Source: Solicoccozyma terricola
Lineage: Eukaryota; Basidiomycota; Tremellomycetes; Filobasidiales; Piskurozymaceae
Assembly (NCBI GenBank): GCA_001600875.1
Contig: BCLD01000001.1
Location: 1 to 47,183, forward strand
Direction of reading: 5' to 3'
Length of the DNA: 47,183 nucleotides
A program made the translations under genes and the position numbers. The notes beneath the pieces are model-generated. The model ran no database searches. It saw only the letters and a program-made list of their open reading frames with translations, and had not been told where the DNA came from. Below, piece after piece: positions 21,601-33,370 of the stretch. The number at the start of each line of letters is the position of its first letter. Positions within the stretch are counted from its first letter, which is position 1.

Positions 21601-24600
21601 CAATGCATACTGAATGTCTGACGGGATAAAGTGTTTGATCCAGGTAGGAACAACGTGCTCGTAAATGCGGCCTGTCGGAGCGTCGTCAGTCGTCAGTCGT
21701 CAGTTTTGCCGCCGTCGAACCGCAAACCCTCCCCCCCCTTTCGCCCCACTCACCATCCTCATTCTTTTGGAGAAAGTCGGAAAACTTCATGTGATCTGTC
21801 GGGGAGATGGGTTGATTGCGAGTGGGTGGGGGATCCAGCTGCTCCGAGCCCCCCAGCATTGTCCAAGGCGGGATGGTGCCAAAGGAATGCATACGCTCTC
21901 CAGAGTGTGGATCGTAAGACGGGGCGTGGAGGAAATCTTCCGCGGTCGCGGGAAGCTCGGATGGTGCGACGGCGATCTCGTACGCTTCGGCTTGGTACTG
22001 CAAGACCTTCTCCCCGTCGACGCCAATCGTCTCCACGGTCTCAAACTGCGACAAATCGAGGATAAAGGCGCCATCAACGTTCAACGTCCTACGAATCAAT
22101 CGAGATGCTCGCTCGTAGACTTTTTCCATGCGTGCCGCGGCGGTTGATGCCGGCGTCGACGAGTTGTCCAGTTCCAGGCATTCTCGGGTGAATCGCTCCA
22201 TCTGTGAGGCGAATTTGGTCAGAAGGGGTGGTGTTGGCAAAACAGCAGATACTCTGACCCACCGACGTCTGTATGCGATCTCGAGCACGGAGACGGCTCT
22301 GCGGGGAACACATGTCAGTGCGCAATCGCCGATGAAGAGAGACCTACACTCACTTTCTCCCGCCACAACTCCATCTCGCGGATAACGATTGCAGCAAATT
22401 CCTTGAGTGCCATACGAGACCGCGGTGGGAATTCCTTGCGAGGACTTGGGTCGATCAAGCAGAGACTGTGAAATATCACGTTAGTCGGGGCCCACACCTC
22501 TTCGCAACCAACGCGCGCCCCCCACCTGCCCAGATTAAACCCATCATGAGTTCGAAGGGGAGCTCCCGCGTAGAAACGAATGTATGGTGGTCCAGTCACA
22601 TTGGGGTTTCCTGCAAATCGCCAATCCGATTGAGTGTCCAAAACGATCATCGGCTCGCCGTTCCTGGGTTGGGCGGGGCGACTGATTAGCGACTGCACCC
22701 CGACACGTTCGCATCAGCTCACTTTGACAAAACACTATGAGCACATAGACTGGTGACTCTGTTCGCAGTATCCGCCCCTATCCCCCCGTCCACCTTGTGA
22801 AACTGCTTGACTTCATCTAGCAACGTTATCATGACCATCTTTGTGCGGAACACCAATTTGGCAAGATGGGCAATACGGTCAAAGTTGATATCGTGACCGG
22901 TGTTGAGGAGATCGTACCGATAGAGAGCTTTCCGGCGAGCTATTTCATTCGGAGGTATAGGTGCGGGAAGATAACCTAGCTGTCGGTAGGCCGATTCGTC
23001 GGTTGCGTAGGGCGCCGTCATGGGGAGGATGGAGCTCTCAACTTCCCCAAGTATTGCTGGAGCCTCGTGAGATTCAAATAGACTCCTGCGCCGTGCTACT
23101 CGACTCCTGGCGTCCGCACTCCCCGAGGAGCTGTGGCTCGTGAGGCGGGGTTTGGTAGCGTCTGGCAGGGGGCTATCTGGAGTGGTGATTTTCTTCGCCA
23201 CTGGTGGACTACGTTGTGGCAGATACGACGGAGTGATTGTGTCCGTCGACGGAGCGTCCGAACCCACGCGTGAATTCCGCGATGGTCGTCGCTGGACATC
23301 TTCGGCTACTGCAGCGCCAAAGTAATCGTCGGGAGGTCCAGTGATTGGAGATCCATTCAACCATTCGGCAGGAGCGGACAAGGGGGGCATACGGTGAGAT
23401 CCCACGAGGGCAACTGGCGGATGGCTTTCATGATGCCCCACCGATGGAGCTTCGGCAGGTGACCCGATCGGACTCGCAGCGATCGTGGCAAGGGTGCCTT
23501 GTGATGAGCCATGCCACAACTCGGCATCGACCGGTGCAGACCATGAGCCAGATAGCCCTCCAAAACTGGATCGTATCTTGCTGGATGACGTTCCATGCTC
23601 GGATATACTACTAGCCTTCTTGTTGACCGTTCGTGAATGTCCAGTGTTGGACATGGGGTCCGTCAGTTCCTTGTCCGGACTCGGCACGCTGAACGGGCTG
23701 AGATTGCCAGCAAAGAGTGAAGCGGCAGCGAGGGTGAGGTGCGCCGCCTCGGCAGACTGCGTTTTGTTGGTCGTCGTCGTCGTCCCTTTGACGACGGCGG
23801 GTAGGCTTGGGGGATTGTGGTCCGGGACACTAGCAGATGCTGCTAATGCGCGCGACTTGGCAACCGTTAACGCACCAGCGTTGCCATTTTCCGGTATCGC
23901 AAGTGGGCGTGTCTGATAATCTCCGGAAGCTGTAGAGGTTGGTGGTCCGTCAGCGTTGGATCCTCCCTTCGTACATTCCCGCTCGGTTTCCTTACCTCCT
24001 CCCGTCCTCGACTGATTTGCCATGCCGAACCCTCCCACGGCACCACCGACGGCACCACCGAGCGTCCTACTCCGGGTCATGTTCTCAGTCGGGGATGTAC
24101 CGGGAGCGGATGATTTACGAGAGGGCGTTACACCTGGGAGAACAAGGTCTTGGAGGACCTCTGGTGGGTATGGAGCCTTGTTTGGATCCCATGCGCCTGT
24201 GCGAGAGTCGCGTTAAGGGTTCCAACGTCGAACAAACACAACACACCACAACCCGGTCTCACCTGAGCTATACAGTCTGATAAACGTATTCCAATCTGAC
24301 AATTGCAAATGATGAAGATGATTTGAGGATTGTGATTGTCCAGTTGGTGAAAAGTCGTCCCCGTCCAACATGTCTGCATCCGTACCATCATGATCGTCTA
24401 CTCCATTCACCCTCCCAGCGACTCCAATCACGGTGGTATGACTTTTCTTCCCACTTGATTTCGAGCTGGTTGATATTTCCCCTAGTGACCCACGCCGCCG
24501 TGCCGCGTCCATCATATCCGTCAACAGGACAAACTCTGCCACGCAGTTGTCACCCGACTCGGCCCTTGCTGGCATTCGTGGGGACGGCGAGTTGCGGGAT

Positions 24601-25760
24601 GGTGAGATGGGAACAGCGGGCGTTGTAGTAGTTGCCGTTGATGACTGGGACATGTTGAAGGGGAGGACGTCTTCACGTCCGCCGTGTTTGGATGATCCTG
24701 CAACCAACGTACTCTTGTCCATGGTATGAAAAGGATATTCGTCGGGAGTGTCATCCGTATGTTGAGGGAACGGTGAGTGAGATTCGGTACCGTCCAAGGA
24801 GATGGCAGGCCAGTGTTGAATGTTTTCATCGTCACCTTCCTCCTCGTCCTCTTCGTCGGTGGAAATCCCACACTCTCTACGTTCCCTTTCGTCGAGTTGA
24901 GAATCGGACGTGGAACTCGTGTCATCCGAGGAGGTTTCTTTGAGTTGAGGTGTTGAAGACTGGGACGTCAATCTAACATGGTGTGTATTCCGCGGTGATC
25001 CACCGGTGGTTGCGAATAGGTTGTTTGTTGGCGATGTGGGGGTGTATGGACCGGCTTGCCTTGACAGCCTGGAACTCAACGTGGATATCGGAAGGGATCT
25101 ACCTGTAGCCATGCCGTCCGGTGATTTGTCCGCTGATTTGTCCACCGATCTGTCCATCGCTTTGTCCACCGATTTGTCCACTGATATCCATTCCCGTGTC
25201 ATATCCTTTGTCGGAGCAGTCTTTGGTCTGATTCTCTTCTTCCCATCTGATGACCCGGACCCGTACGTCCTACCATCATCCTCCGGTGAAGGTGGAATGA
25301 CCATCAACGGTTTCCCCATCAATCCCTTGGCGACCGTTTGAGTCTCGGTAGGAGGTATCAATTCCATCGCTTGCCGTGTACCTGTAGGCTGGATGGGATG
25401 GGATGACGATGTGGGGTCTATACTCTGACTCCCGCCTGCAGCGGCGACGACGTCGTCTCCCAACCCCACCAACGCAGACGGGTTGCATAATGAGATATGA
25501 GAACTCGTCGGATCCGTATGCAGATGATGTAGGAGTGAATCGGAAGAGTGTGGTAGATATGGTTTCATGGGAGATGTCGAACGGTATCGACGTGATTTCG
25601 GTCGGTCCGGTCGATCTGGTCGTCTACGGGTGGTGGTGGTGGTGGTGGTCGTAGTTGTAGGGTGGGTAGAGGGTGGTGGTGGGGCCGCCGGAGAGGGGAT
25701 TGGAGGTGGTGAGACTGCGATGGGCGTCGGTCCACCGTCCGAGGTAGCGTCGTCCGCCAT
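18654..25760 (-). CDS. Hybrid histidine kinase, GAF-HisKA-HATPase-receiver
   Basis: A fungal two-component hybrid sensor kinase of roughly 2,000 residues. The N-terminal ~900 residues are Ser/Thr/Pro-rich and low complexity, with DK-repeats (DKSVDKAMDRSVDKS) and an acidic patch. A GAF-type sensor region follows (ALYRYDLLNTGHDINFDRIA, VTSLCAHSVLSK, MIVLDTQSDWRFA, YAGAPLRTHDG, SLCLIDPSPR). The HisKA H-box is NFISNISHELRTPLHGILAA, giving the phospho-accepting His. N box MMNLIGNSLKFTT, G box VIDTGKGI and GTGLGLAIVNSIV form the ATPase. After a Ser/Pro-rich linker the receiver shows RVMVVDDNAVN, LILMDISMPVMDG with the acceptor Asp, and DGYLVKPVSFKSID. The stop is at 18654-18656 after a final intron. 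No transmembrane segment is obvious, so it is probably cytosolic. Its output would pass through Ypd1-type phosphotransfer to Ssk1/Skn7-type regulators (family knowledge). The sensed signal is unknown. Confidence 0.9.
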
Positions 25761-26244
25761 CGAGTCGGCGGTGGGTGATGATTACAAGGATAGCGATCGT
25801 GCGTGCAGGGGGTTGTGTGTTGGTGGTGGTGGTGTCATCAGCCTGTAGGGATCATGGTGGATACTGAGGAGTGGGTATGGGGAGTTGTGGAATGTGTGGG
25901 ATGAGGGAGCTGTTTGTATGAATTTCGGTTGACGGAAGCGTAAAAGGTGGTTGACGGGGTGCTGCTGGTGCTGCTCGATCGCCTGCTGCTGGTGCTGCGA
26001 TGCGATGCGATGCAGATCTGCGATGGGAGGTCGGGAGCAGCATGCAATGTCACACCAGGCCACTTGGTCACTTGCTGCTCTGACTGACTGGACACCCTCA
26101 GTGACCCCCAGTGACCCCAATGACCTCCCCAGTGACCCCTCGACCGTCGACCCCTCCAGCGCGCTCTCTTGTCCCGGGAGCTATGCATCATGCTTCATTC
26201 ACAGTCCACACCCGCACCCCCTCCTTGACTCCACATCGTCCAAA
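25761..26244. promoter_or_regulatory. Divergent promoter between kinase and unknown gene
   Basis: 484 bp between two outward-reading genes. It contains CTGCTGGTGCTG repeats near 25960-26000 and three AGTGACCCC copies plus one AATGACCTC variant at 26098-26140. The spacing of these short direct repeats suggests a shared regulatory site, which is inference. Confidence 0.4.
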
Positions 26245-28812
26245 ATGCACCCAGCTCGTCATACATCCATCCCAGCAGCAACAGCAGCGCACACACACAC
26301 ACCTCCTCGCTTACATGCCAACCACGATCATGACGACGACACGCCGCAGCAAGTCTTCAAACTACCTCCTCCGGATGATGTCGAGGTCGTTGGATTGTTG
26401 AACTGGGAGCGAGAACCAAGAGGTCGTAGGAGGGGACGGGGACGGGGACGGGGACGGGGACAGGGAGAGGGAGAGAGAGAAGGTGGGGGAGGAGGATATA
26501 CTGGTGATACCACAAACCATGTCGAACGCAGACGTAGTGATGACATTGACGGCAACATCAATCCAAGATCACCCAGTTATGCACCCACTTACCCACCCCC
26601 CAACACCTCCTCCCACCCTCACCCACGTCCTCGATCCGGATCTGGTCTCGGAATGGGAATGCAATCCACTCCACCAGGTTCCATCGTACTAGCTAGAAAT
26701 CGTACCAGGTCGTTCGGTCATGATCTCGTTGGCATGAGTGCGGCGGACGTAGGTGGTGATGATGCGAAGAGGAGGATTGGATTTGGATTTGGGATTTCGG
26801 TGAGTTGGGACTTGGACATGACGACCAATCGTATTTGGAATGCGGGTGAACAGACAATGCTAAGTGTACATCCCCCCCCCCCCACCACCCCCACCCCAGC
26901 CTTCTCGAACATCCACTCCCATCCTCCAACAACGCAAACGACTCTCTCTGAAACTCTCACGCTCGTACGAGACCATGACAACTCTACAATACTCTACCGG
27001 TGGACTACCGATTCAAGATGGTGATACGACCACGAGCTCTACGGGGGACGGGGATGTGATGTTCGATTGGGATGGCGAGGAGATGGATATCGAGATGCCG
27101 ATTGGTTTTAACGACAATGACAAACAGAGTGTGAGACGTCAACCGGTGACATCGGATTATAGTCCACCGAGTTTCATGAGGTTTCAAGTGGACGACGTCG
27201 CGGCGAGTAAGGATCGTGTTGGTCGAGGGAAGGATTTTACAGTCCGAGGACCTGTACAACGTAGTAGGGTCTCGGACCATGGTCAGACTGGGACTACTAC
27301 GAGGTCTACGGTGCCTACCGTGGTTGAAAGTTTTGTTGTCCCTTTGAACGATGCGACGGATGGAGACGATGACGACGTTGAACATCGATACCAACATTCC
27401 CCACGTCAAGCGGACGTGGTGGACGCCGCCGACCGCATGAACACCGACGGCATGAACACTTCCGACCGCACGACTCAACCTCCTGGAACACGTATCTGTT
27501 CATCTATCAGTTCAATCGACCCTATCGATTCAATTGTCCCAACAATGAGAAACAACCGACTACGTACGAATCTTCCACCTCTTCCTTCCGTCTCTTTGCG
27601 TGATGATCCGCCTGTCACTCCACCGGGGCCAGGACAACGAATGGTCGCCACCAATCGTCGCAGAGACTCTGTCGACGACGACGACGACCCGAGATTCAAG
27701 CAGAGGATGAGGATTGTCGGTCCGAGCTCGGAGTTGGCGCAGACGCCCATGAATCACGAGATGATCAGCGGTGGAGATAGTTTTGATGAGATTCCAAAGA
27801 CGCATGGAAAAGTTGCTCCAACTCGAGCTGGAGGAAGGACGACGACGGCGCTGCCGAGTAGCGAAATATATGGTTTGGGAACATTCGATGAGACTGATGG
27901 GAGCAAGTCGAGGACGATTATCGAACGAATTGATGAACAAGAGGCAGATGATACAAACGACAATACCCTGGAACAACCACGACGACGAAGCGCCAACGAT
28001 GAGCAACGAATCGAGATGCCATTTTCTCCTAAACGACAATACGAACAGCAAGACGAGGATGGAGATGATATGAATGACCTTGCACATCGAGCATTCAACG
28101 ACGACGACGACGACGACGACACACCACCCAAGACCACACAACGAACGTATACAAGAAACGACCAACTTTCCGAAGAAATGTCTCCTCGTCCTATTGCCGC
28201 TAACACCGGTAAGTTGGTCGGGGGGTGGGGGGCTTCCCCGCCTCTTTTTCTCACGCCTTACCCCTAACCTCGCCTACTCTATCAGCGCCCCAACGTCATC
28301 CCTTCTCCCACCTCCCTGCGCTTTTCAACCTTCCACCTCTCTCGCCTCTTTCATTCTCAATGACAATATCCGCAACTCCCTCCATCGAACCCACGTCATT
28401 CCGTCGAGTCTGGAACGAAAAATATCCAGACGTCGTTATCCCGCGTGAGATGGATATGGATCGTGTTCCTGGTAAAGTCGACAAGGGGAGGAAGAGAGCG
28501 CCGACGGCCACGATACATTCTGATGATGAAAACGAAAACAGCGAGCGAGGAGAACGAGGTGCACGACGAATCATACAAAGGGAGAAACGAGCAAAGTGTG
28601 ATCACGACGAACCGGACACTGATGAAGATGTAGGGTCTTTCATTGCCTTGCTTGTTTTCTTTCAATCCTGCGTACCTTGCCAACTGACATCCGACATCCA
28701 CCTTCCACCTCGATCCGATGAACAGCGCCGAAGAGAAGACCGTCTACGTCGAATCGCATTCTTTAAAGATTTGGATGAGAATTACGAATTGGTTGTGGAG
28801 TGGGTTATTTGA
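26245..28812 (+). CDS. Low-complexity protein of unknown function
   Basis: I do not recognise the family. The start MHPARHTSIPAATAAHTHT follows a CCAAA ATG context. Intron 1 (from GTGAGT at 26798 to AG near 26905, with a C12 tract) must be removed to join FGFGIS to PSRTSTPILQ. Features: an RG-rich run (RGRRRGRGRGRGRGQGEG, about residues 55-75), His/Pro-rich stretches, repeated acidic clusters (poly-D) and basic clusters, as in nuclear proteins. After an intron near 28207 the C-terminal part reads PTSFRRVWNEKYPDVVIP and, past another intron, RRREDRLRRIAFFKDLDENYELVVEWVI and stop. This short tail is the only part that looks folded. Its W..KYP...FF..L pattern faintly recalls the ECM11 C-terminal domain, but I would not assign it. 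Confidence 0.7.
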
Positions 28813-29352
28813 GAGAGTTTCGACCGTGTCGTATCTATTACACGAGAGTGACGACGATGGGTACGAGGAGTCGATGACTGTTGACGACTTTGATTTGTAA
28901 AAAGTAGGGAAATAACATCGAAAGACATGTGTTTACGTGTAGATTTTTACAACAGACGATGTAATATATCCCAAAAGACAGGGATGAATGGCATAACGAT
29001 AGCAGCAGGGGGTCTATCGTACATCCCGTGGTTCGGTGCGAGGTGATCAAGACGTGAGAGAAACGAGACGACGAGGGGACGAGACGACGAGACGACGAGA
29101 CGACGGGCAGCGACCTAGAGCCAGGTGCGGGCTGTGTTTAGCGATGTACGTTTGTTTCTCTCGCATGATGGACACGAAACCACTCACGTTGATTGCCGGT
29201 TGGATATATCTAATACCTCGATCCGACTTGATTGTTAGTGAATCGTTGCTAATCGTGTCTCCCGTGTCTGCTATTCCAAACAAACGACGCCAGGACTCTG
29301 GCGTCGTCGACATATCCCAAACGACGCCACGATCCCAGGTGGTGTTCCCTTG
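28813..29352. other. Intergenic with GACGA repeats and a hairpin
   Basis: No gene is supported. Direct repeats of GAGACGAC run from about 29059 to 29108. A perfect hairpin (ACGACGCCAG, loop GACT, CTGGCGTCGT) lies at 29284-29307, close to the assembly gap. Confidence 0.6.
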
Positions 29353-29909
29353 NNNNNNNNNNNNNNNNNNNNNNNNNNNNNNNNNNNNNNNNNNNNNNNN
29401 NNNNNNNNNNNNNNNNNNNNNNNNNNNNNNNNNNNNNNNNNNNNNNNNNNNNNNNNNNNNNNNNNNNNNNNNNNNNNNNNNNNNNNNNNNNNNNNNNNNN
29501 NNNNNNNNNNNNNNNNNNNNNNNNNNNNNNNNNNNNNNNNNNNNNNNNNNNNNNNNNNNNNNNNNNNNNNNNNNNNNNNNNNNNNNNNNNNNNNNNNNNN
29601 NNNNNNNNNNNNNNNNNNNNNNNNNNNNNNNNNNNNNNNNNNNNNNNNNNNNNNNNNNNNNNNNNNNNNNNNNNNNNNNNNNNNNNNNNNNNNNNNNNNN
29701 NNNNNNNNNNNNNNNNNNNNNNNNNNNNNNNNNNNNNNNNNNNNNNNNNNNNNNNNNNNNNNNNNNNNNNNNNNNNNNNNNNNNNNNNNNNNNNNNNNNN
29801 NNNNNNNNNNNNNNNNNNNNNNNNNNNNNNNNNNNNNNNNNNNNNNNNNNNNNNNNNNNNNNNNNNNNNNNNNNNNNNNNNNNNNNNNNNNNNNNNNNNN
29901 NNNNNNNNN
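29353..29909. other. Assembly gap (557 N)
   Basis: Undetermined bases only. The flanks carry inverted copies of GGGAACACNACCTGGG, at 29334-29349 (reverse) and 29926-29941 (forward), 15 of 16 matching. Long open frames that cross this gap are artefacts. Confidence 0.99.
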
Positions 29910-29985
29910 TCGACATTCTCACGGGGGGAACACGACCTGGGAAAAGTAGGCAAGCGAGGTATATGGGACACCGGGCCATCAACCA

Positions 29986-30004
29986 CCCCCCCCCCCCCCC
30001 CCCC
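29986..30004. repeat. C19 tract in uL29m leader
   Basis: Nineteen C on the coding strand in the 5' leader or core promoter of the uL29m gene. Confidence 0.9.
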
Positions 30005-30025
30005 AACCCCCACCCGCTCACAACC

Positions 30026-31369
30026 ATGGCATCCATCCCTGCAGTCCTCAGACGGACAGCTCGCATCCCTCGCTCCACCCTCCATCGCGCGCTCCATCAG
30101 GACGGAAGAGGTCCATTACCTCACGAGGCAACACCAAGCACCACCACCTCCCCTACCGTCCATCCCACTCCCACTCCCCCCTCCTCCTCCTCCTCCCATC
30201 TCCCTCCATCCTCATCCTCCCATCTCCCCCTCGTGGACATCCCACACCAACACCCTCGACCACCACCTCCTTCCCTCTCCCACACACACACCGCGAAATC
30301 ACCCACAGGTCGTCCTCTCCTCATCAAGGAATTCACACCAAAGGGGAAACCAATATACACACGTCCACCTATCCCTACGCAAGTACGCCAACAAATCATC
30401 TCTTCCACACCAAACGAGTCAGGATCTCCATTCGACGTGAAAAGAACGGATGGGAATCCAATTCATCCACTTTGGAAATTCTTCCATGTTCCTAGAAGTG
30501 GCAAGATGTTGGGTTTGGATGGGGGGGATGTGGGGAGTGGTGCAGGGATGGGTAGTTTGGATACGTTGGATTCAACAGCTGGAGATTCAGAGATAATGAC
30601 TTCTGGTGCGTTCGTCCGGACTGGGCTCGAACCGAAATCCGTGTACTGATGTCGTGGTCGGTGTGTCGTCCGTCGTTGGTTGTCTTTTTTTTTTTTCGTT
30701 TTTTTTTTCGTTTTCTTCGTCTTCTTCGTTTTCTTCGTTTTCTTCGTTTTTGTTTCCCCCCCACCCCCCTTGATCACCTCTCACAGGCAGATCATGGACA
30801 GCTCAAGAACTACGAACAAAATCATTCACAGATTTACACACGATATGGTATCTCCTCCTCCGTGAGCGAAACGTTCTAGCCACACAACGTGAAGAACGAC
30901 GAAGATTAGGGGTTATTGGTGAAAGTGAGATAATTACAAAACGAGCGTATAGAGTGAGTTGCGCGTTTTCTATATATATTCCCCCCCCCCCCCCCCTTCC
31001 CTCTGACGACGCTCCACCCCCCTCTCTCAGTGTCGTAAATCCATGGCCAGGATAAAGTACGTCCTCAACGAACGGAGACTAGGTTTAATTTCAGCTACCG
31101 AATCAACGCGACCGTCCGCCATTGACGCGGTGTCTACTCGGAGTAAAGTGGTTGGACGATCTCCTCTCGGATCGATCGATCCACTCGCCGTCACTGGATG
31201 GGAGACTGGGATTGCAAACCGAATGGAGGCAGCGTACGTTGCTAGGGGGACATCCGAGGATGTGGTGGTGACGGATGTGGATGCGGATGCTGCGGAGACG
31301 GCGACGGCGACGGCGACGGTGGTGAGCGACGAGCAAGTTGCCGCCAAGGCCGAGATAGAGAGTAGATGA
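30026..31369 (+). CDS. MRPL4: Mitochondrial ribosomal protein uL29m (MRP-L47/MrpL4 family)
   Basis: A protein of the mitochondrial large ribosomal subunit near the exit tunnel. [24 protein letters not shown] is a basic, Arg-rich presequence of mitochondrial type. After a Pro/Ser-rich spacer, GRPLLIKEF and [13 protein letters not shown] appear. Splicing of intron 1 gives [39 protein letters not shown], and intron 2 joins KRAYR to [18 protein letters not shown]. These are the hallmark segments of the family. The C-terminal extension is Ala/Thr/Val-rich. Intron 1 holds a long T/TTCG tract, intron 2 holds C16. The leader has C19 just 22 bases before the ATG. The next gene downstream is also mitochondrial and on the same strand. 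Confidence 0.9.
30675..30775. repeat. T-rich TTC/TTCG tract in uL29m intron 1
   Basis: Runs of T separated by single CG or C (TTTTCG, TTCTTCG units) followed by C7ACCCCCC. A very long pyrimidine tract in an intron of about 180 bases. Confidence 0.8.
30981..30996. repeat. C16 tract in uL29m intron 2
   Basis: Sixteen C on the coding strand, after TATATATATT and before the acceptor of the intron that ends near 31030. Confidence 0.9.
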
Positions 31370-31647
31370 GAAGGGTGTGTGGTGTGTGGTGTGTGGTGTA
31401 GTTTAGCCACGTCATATTCCCACAAATCCCACCAACCCCGGTGTGCCCCTCGTGAGAAGTCTGAGTGGCGAGCAAGCTGCCCGGCCACGCGTGAGAAACC
31501 GGGAGGCGCACATCGTCAACAACCGACTCATCAGCGATCATCAACACCGGATATCGACATCTCTAGCTCCAGATCCGTCGACATCTCCCTCTACCTCTCC
31601 GTCTCCGTCTCCGTCTCCCACCCCCACCCCCACCCCCACCCACCACC
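31370..31647. other. Short intergenic region and pyrimidine-rich leader
   Basis: It begins with GTGTGTGGT repeats just past the uL29m stop and ends in a CTCCGT/CCCCA-rich leader directly before the HMG-box gene ATG. No separate gene is seen. Confidence 0.55.
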
Positions 31648-32776
31648 ATGGCAAATCCACTCCGTCCAGCCGCCATCGCCATGTTCACATCCGCCATCCG
31701 TCAACGCGTGATCACCACCCCCATCCGACACCGTTCCCTCCATCAGTCTGCCGTCACCTCATTCGTCGCAAAGGTCAAGCTCGGTGAGTAGTTTTGATGG
31801 GCGTTGGATGGAACCCTCGCTCGTCGACCCCTCCGTTGGCCATACCCACCGTGCAGTCTACCGCGATACTGGGGCGCGGCGCTCGGTTGATGTCCAAAGT
31901 CATCTTCTCTGACACCTAATCCCCGTCCTCTCTTCCCGCCCCCCCCCCACCTCCCCACGCCCAGACCCTTCCATCCCACTCCCACCAAAGACCCCACCGT
32001 CCTCCTACGCTCTCTTCTTCGTCGACTTTGTATCCAAGCATAAAGCAGATTACATGACTCCAGATGGGAAAGTGAGGACGAGTGAGTTGGCAAAGGAGGC
32101 TGGAAAGAGTTGGAATGCGCTTGGTGATGGGCAGAAGGTGAGTGTCGGAGGGAGTGTTGGAGGGAGTGGCGGAGGGAGCGTCGGAGGGAGCGTAGATCGC
32201 AGTATTGGAACCTAACCCCTCGCCATCCCCCCCCGGCCCCCAACAGCCATTCATCGACAAGGCCAAGACCCTCAGCAACGCCTTCAAATCAACCTACGAA
32301 ACCTACTACTCTTCCCTAACCCCAACCCAACTCCACACACTCAACACCACTCTCCCACGCCCACTCCCTCTCCCCGCTTCCCACCCCGAACACCACTCCC
32401 TCTCACCCGAAACTCGTCGAATCGCAAGAGAGAAACGAGGTGAACCTCCAAAGGGTACCACCGGGTTTTTCTTATATCTCAGTGAATTCAGAAAGTCTCC
32501 AGAGTTCAAGGACTTGTGTGCACAGGAAGGTGTAGAGGGGAGTAAGACGGTCGTTTTTGGTAGTAAAATGGCAGGGAGAAAATGGGGAGTGATGAGTGAT
32601 GAGGAGAAGAAGGTGAGGACTGGGGTTCTTAACATCCTCCGTTTTTTCGTCTTGCTTTATTCCTCCGAGTTCTAACGCACACCCGTCGACCATCCCAACA
32701 GGCCTATGCGGATAGAGCTGCCGTTCAAAGACAAGCCTACAAGACTTGGAAGGAATCCCAACCTTCTTCGGGATGA
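31648..32776 (+). CDS. Mitochondrial HMG-box protein (Abf2/TFAM-like)
   Basis: Predicted to coat and bend mitochondrial DNA. The start MANPLRPAAIAMFTSAIRQR with IRHRSLHQSAVTSF is a basic, acid-free presequence. HMG box 1 reads PPKTPPSSYALFFVDFVSKHK, ELAKEAGKSWNALGDGQK and, after splicing, PFIDKAKTLSNAFKSTYETYY. HMG box 2 reads PPKGTTGFFLYLSEFRKSP, SKMAGRKWGVMSDEEKK and, after the last intron, AYADRAAVQRQAYKTWKE. The stop TGA is at 32774-32776. Two tandem HMG boxes after a mitochondrial presequence is the Abf2/TFAM layout. Introns near 31940 and 32230 again hold C runs next to the acceptor. It lies 278 bp downstream of the uL29m gene. Confidence 0.85.
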
Positions 32777-33370
32777 GGGGATGAGTGGGACGAACTCTTC
32801 GCGGTATACCACCACCACCAGTGGAATGAATGCATGGGTTCCTGCGCACGTAGAGTTTCTCGAGGTGATGTTTTGGCCTTGTGACGGAGAACCAAGTGGG
32901 TTGTTGCAATGAGATGAATGGATGGACGGTGCGACAGAGGGAAGTAAAGCGTGGGGAGACGGGGAGACGGGGAGAACGAGAGAACGAGAGAACGAGAGAA
33001 CAAGAGGATAGACAATGAATGGACGATGTTTTGTTTGTGCTGTATCTGCAGATTCCACTGTGTCGATGGTCACCACTCCGGACCGACTTGCTGAGTGACT
33101 GACTTTCATCGCCGTCCCCGTCCCCGTCTGGTTCGACGATGCTGTACTCGTTCGTGTATGTACTGCGTGGTATGCGATCCCATTCATCAATCTATACAAC
33201 AACTACATCGATCCATCCCTTGCTGGCCATCGTCCCTACCACACCCCCCGCCGCCATCTCCACCGTCGGATCCCCCCATCACACCCCGCCATGTCACCCA
33301 ATAACCGCTAATATCACCTCGTCTCCCCCCCATCCACCACCACACACGAACCAGGACTCGACCGCACACC
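32777..33370. other. Intergenic with purine-rich tandem repeats
   Basis: Tandem GGGGAGAC and GAGAGAAC units lie at about 32953-33005, polypurine on the plus strand. The rest is the promoter of the downstream membrane protein. No gene is supported. Confidence 0.6.

Noticed and set aside
19104..21603. Several separate kinase and regulator genes
   Set aside because: HisKA, ATPase and receiver parts join by short introns in the same strand and order, so one hybrid kinase is the better model.
25276..25654. Frames with poly-Trp or poly-Val runs
   Set aside because: Shadows of the (GGT/ACC)n stretch in the N-terminus of the hybrid kinase.
29036..30649. Long open frames on both strands across 29-30.6 kb
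   Set aside because: Their length comes from the run of N being read as open; the real uL29m start at 30026 is inside one of them.
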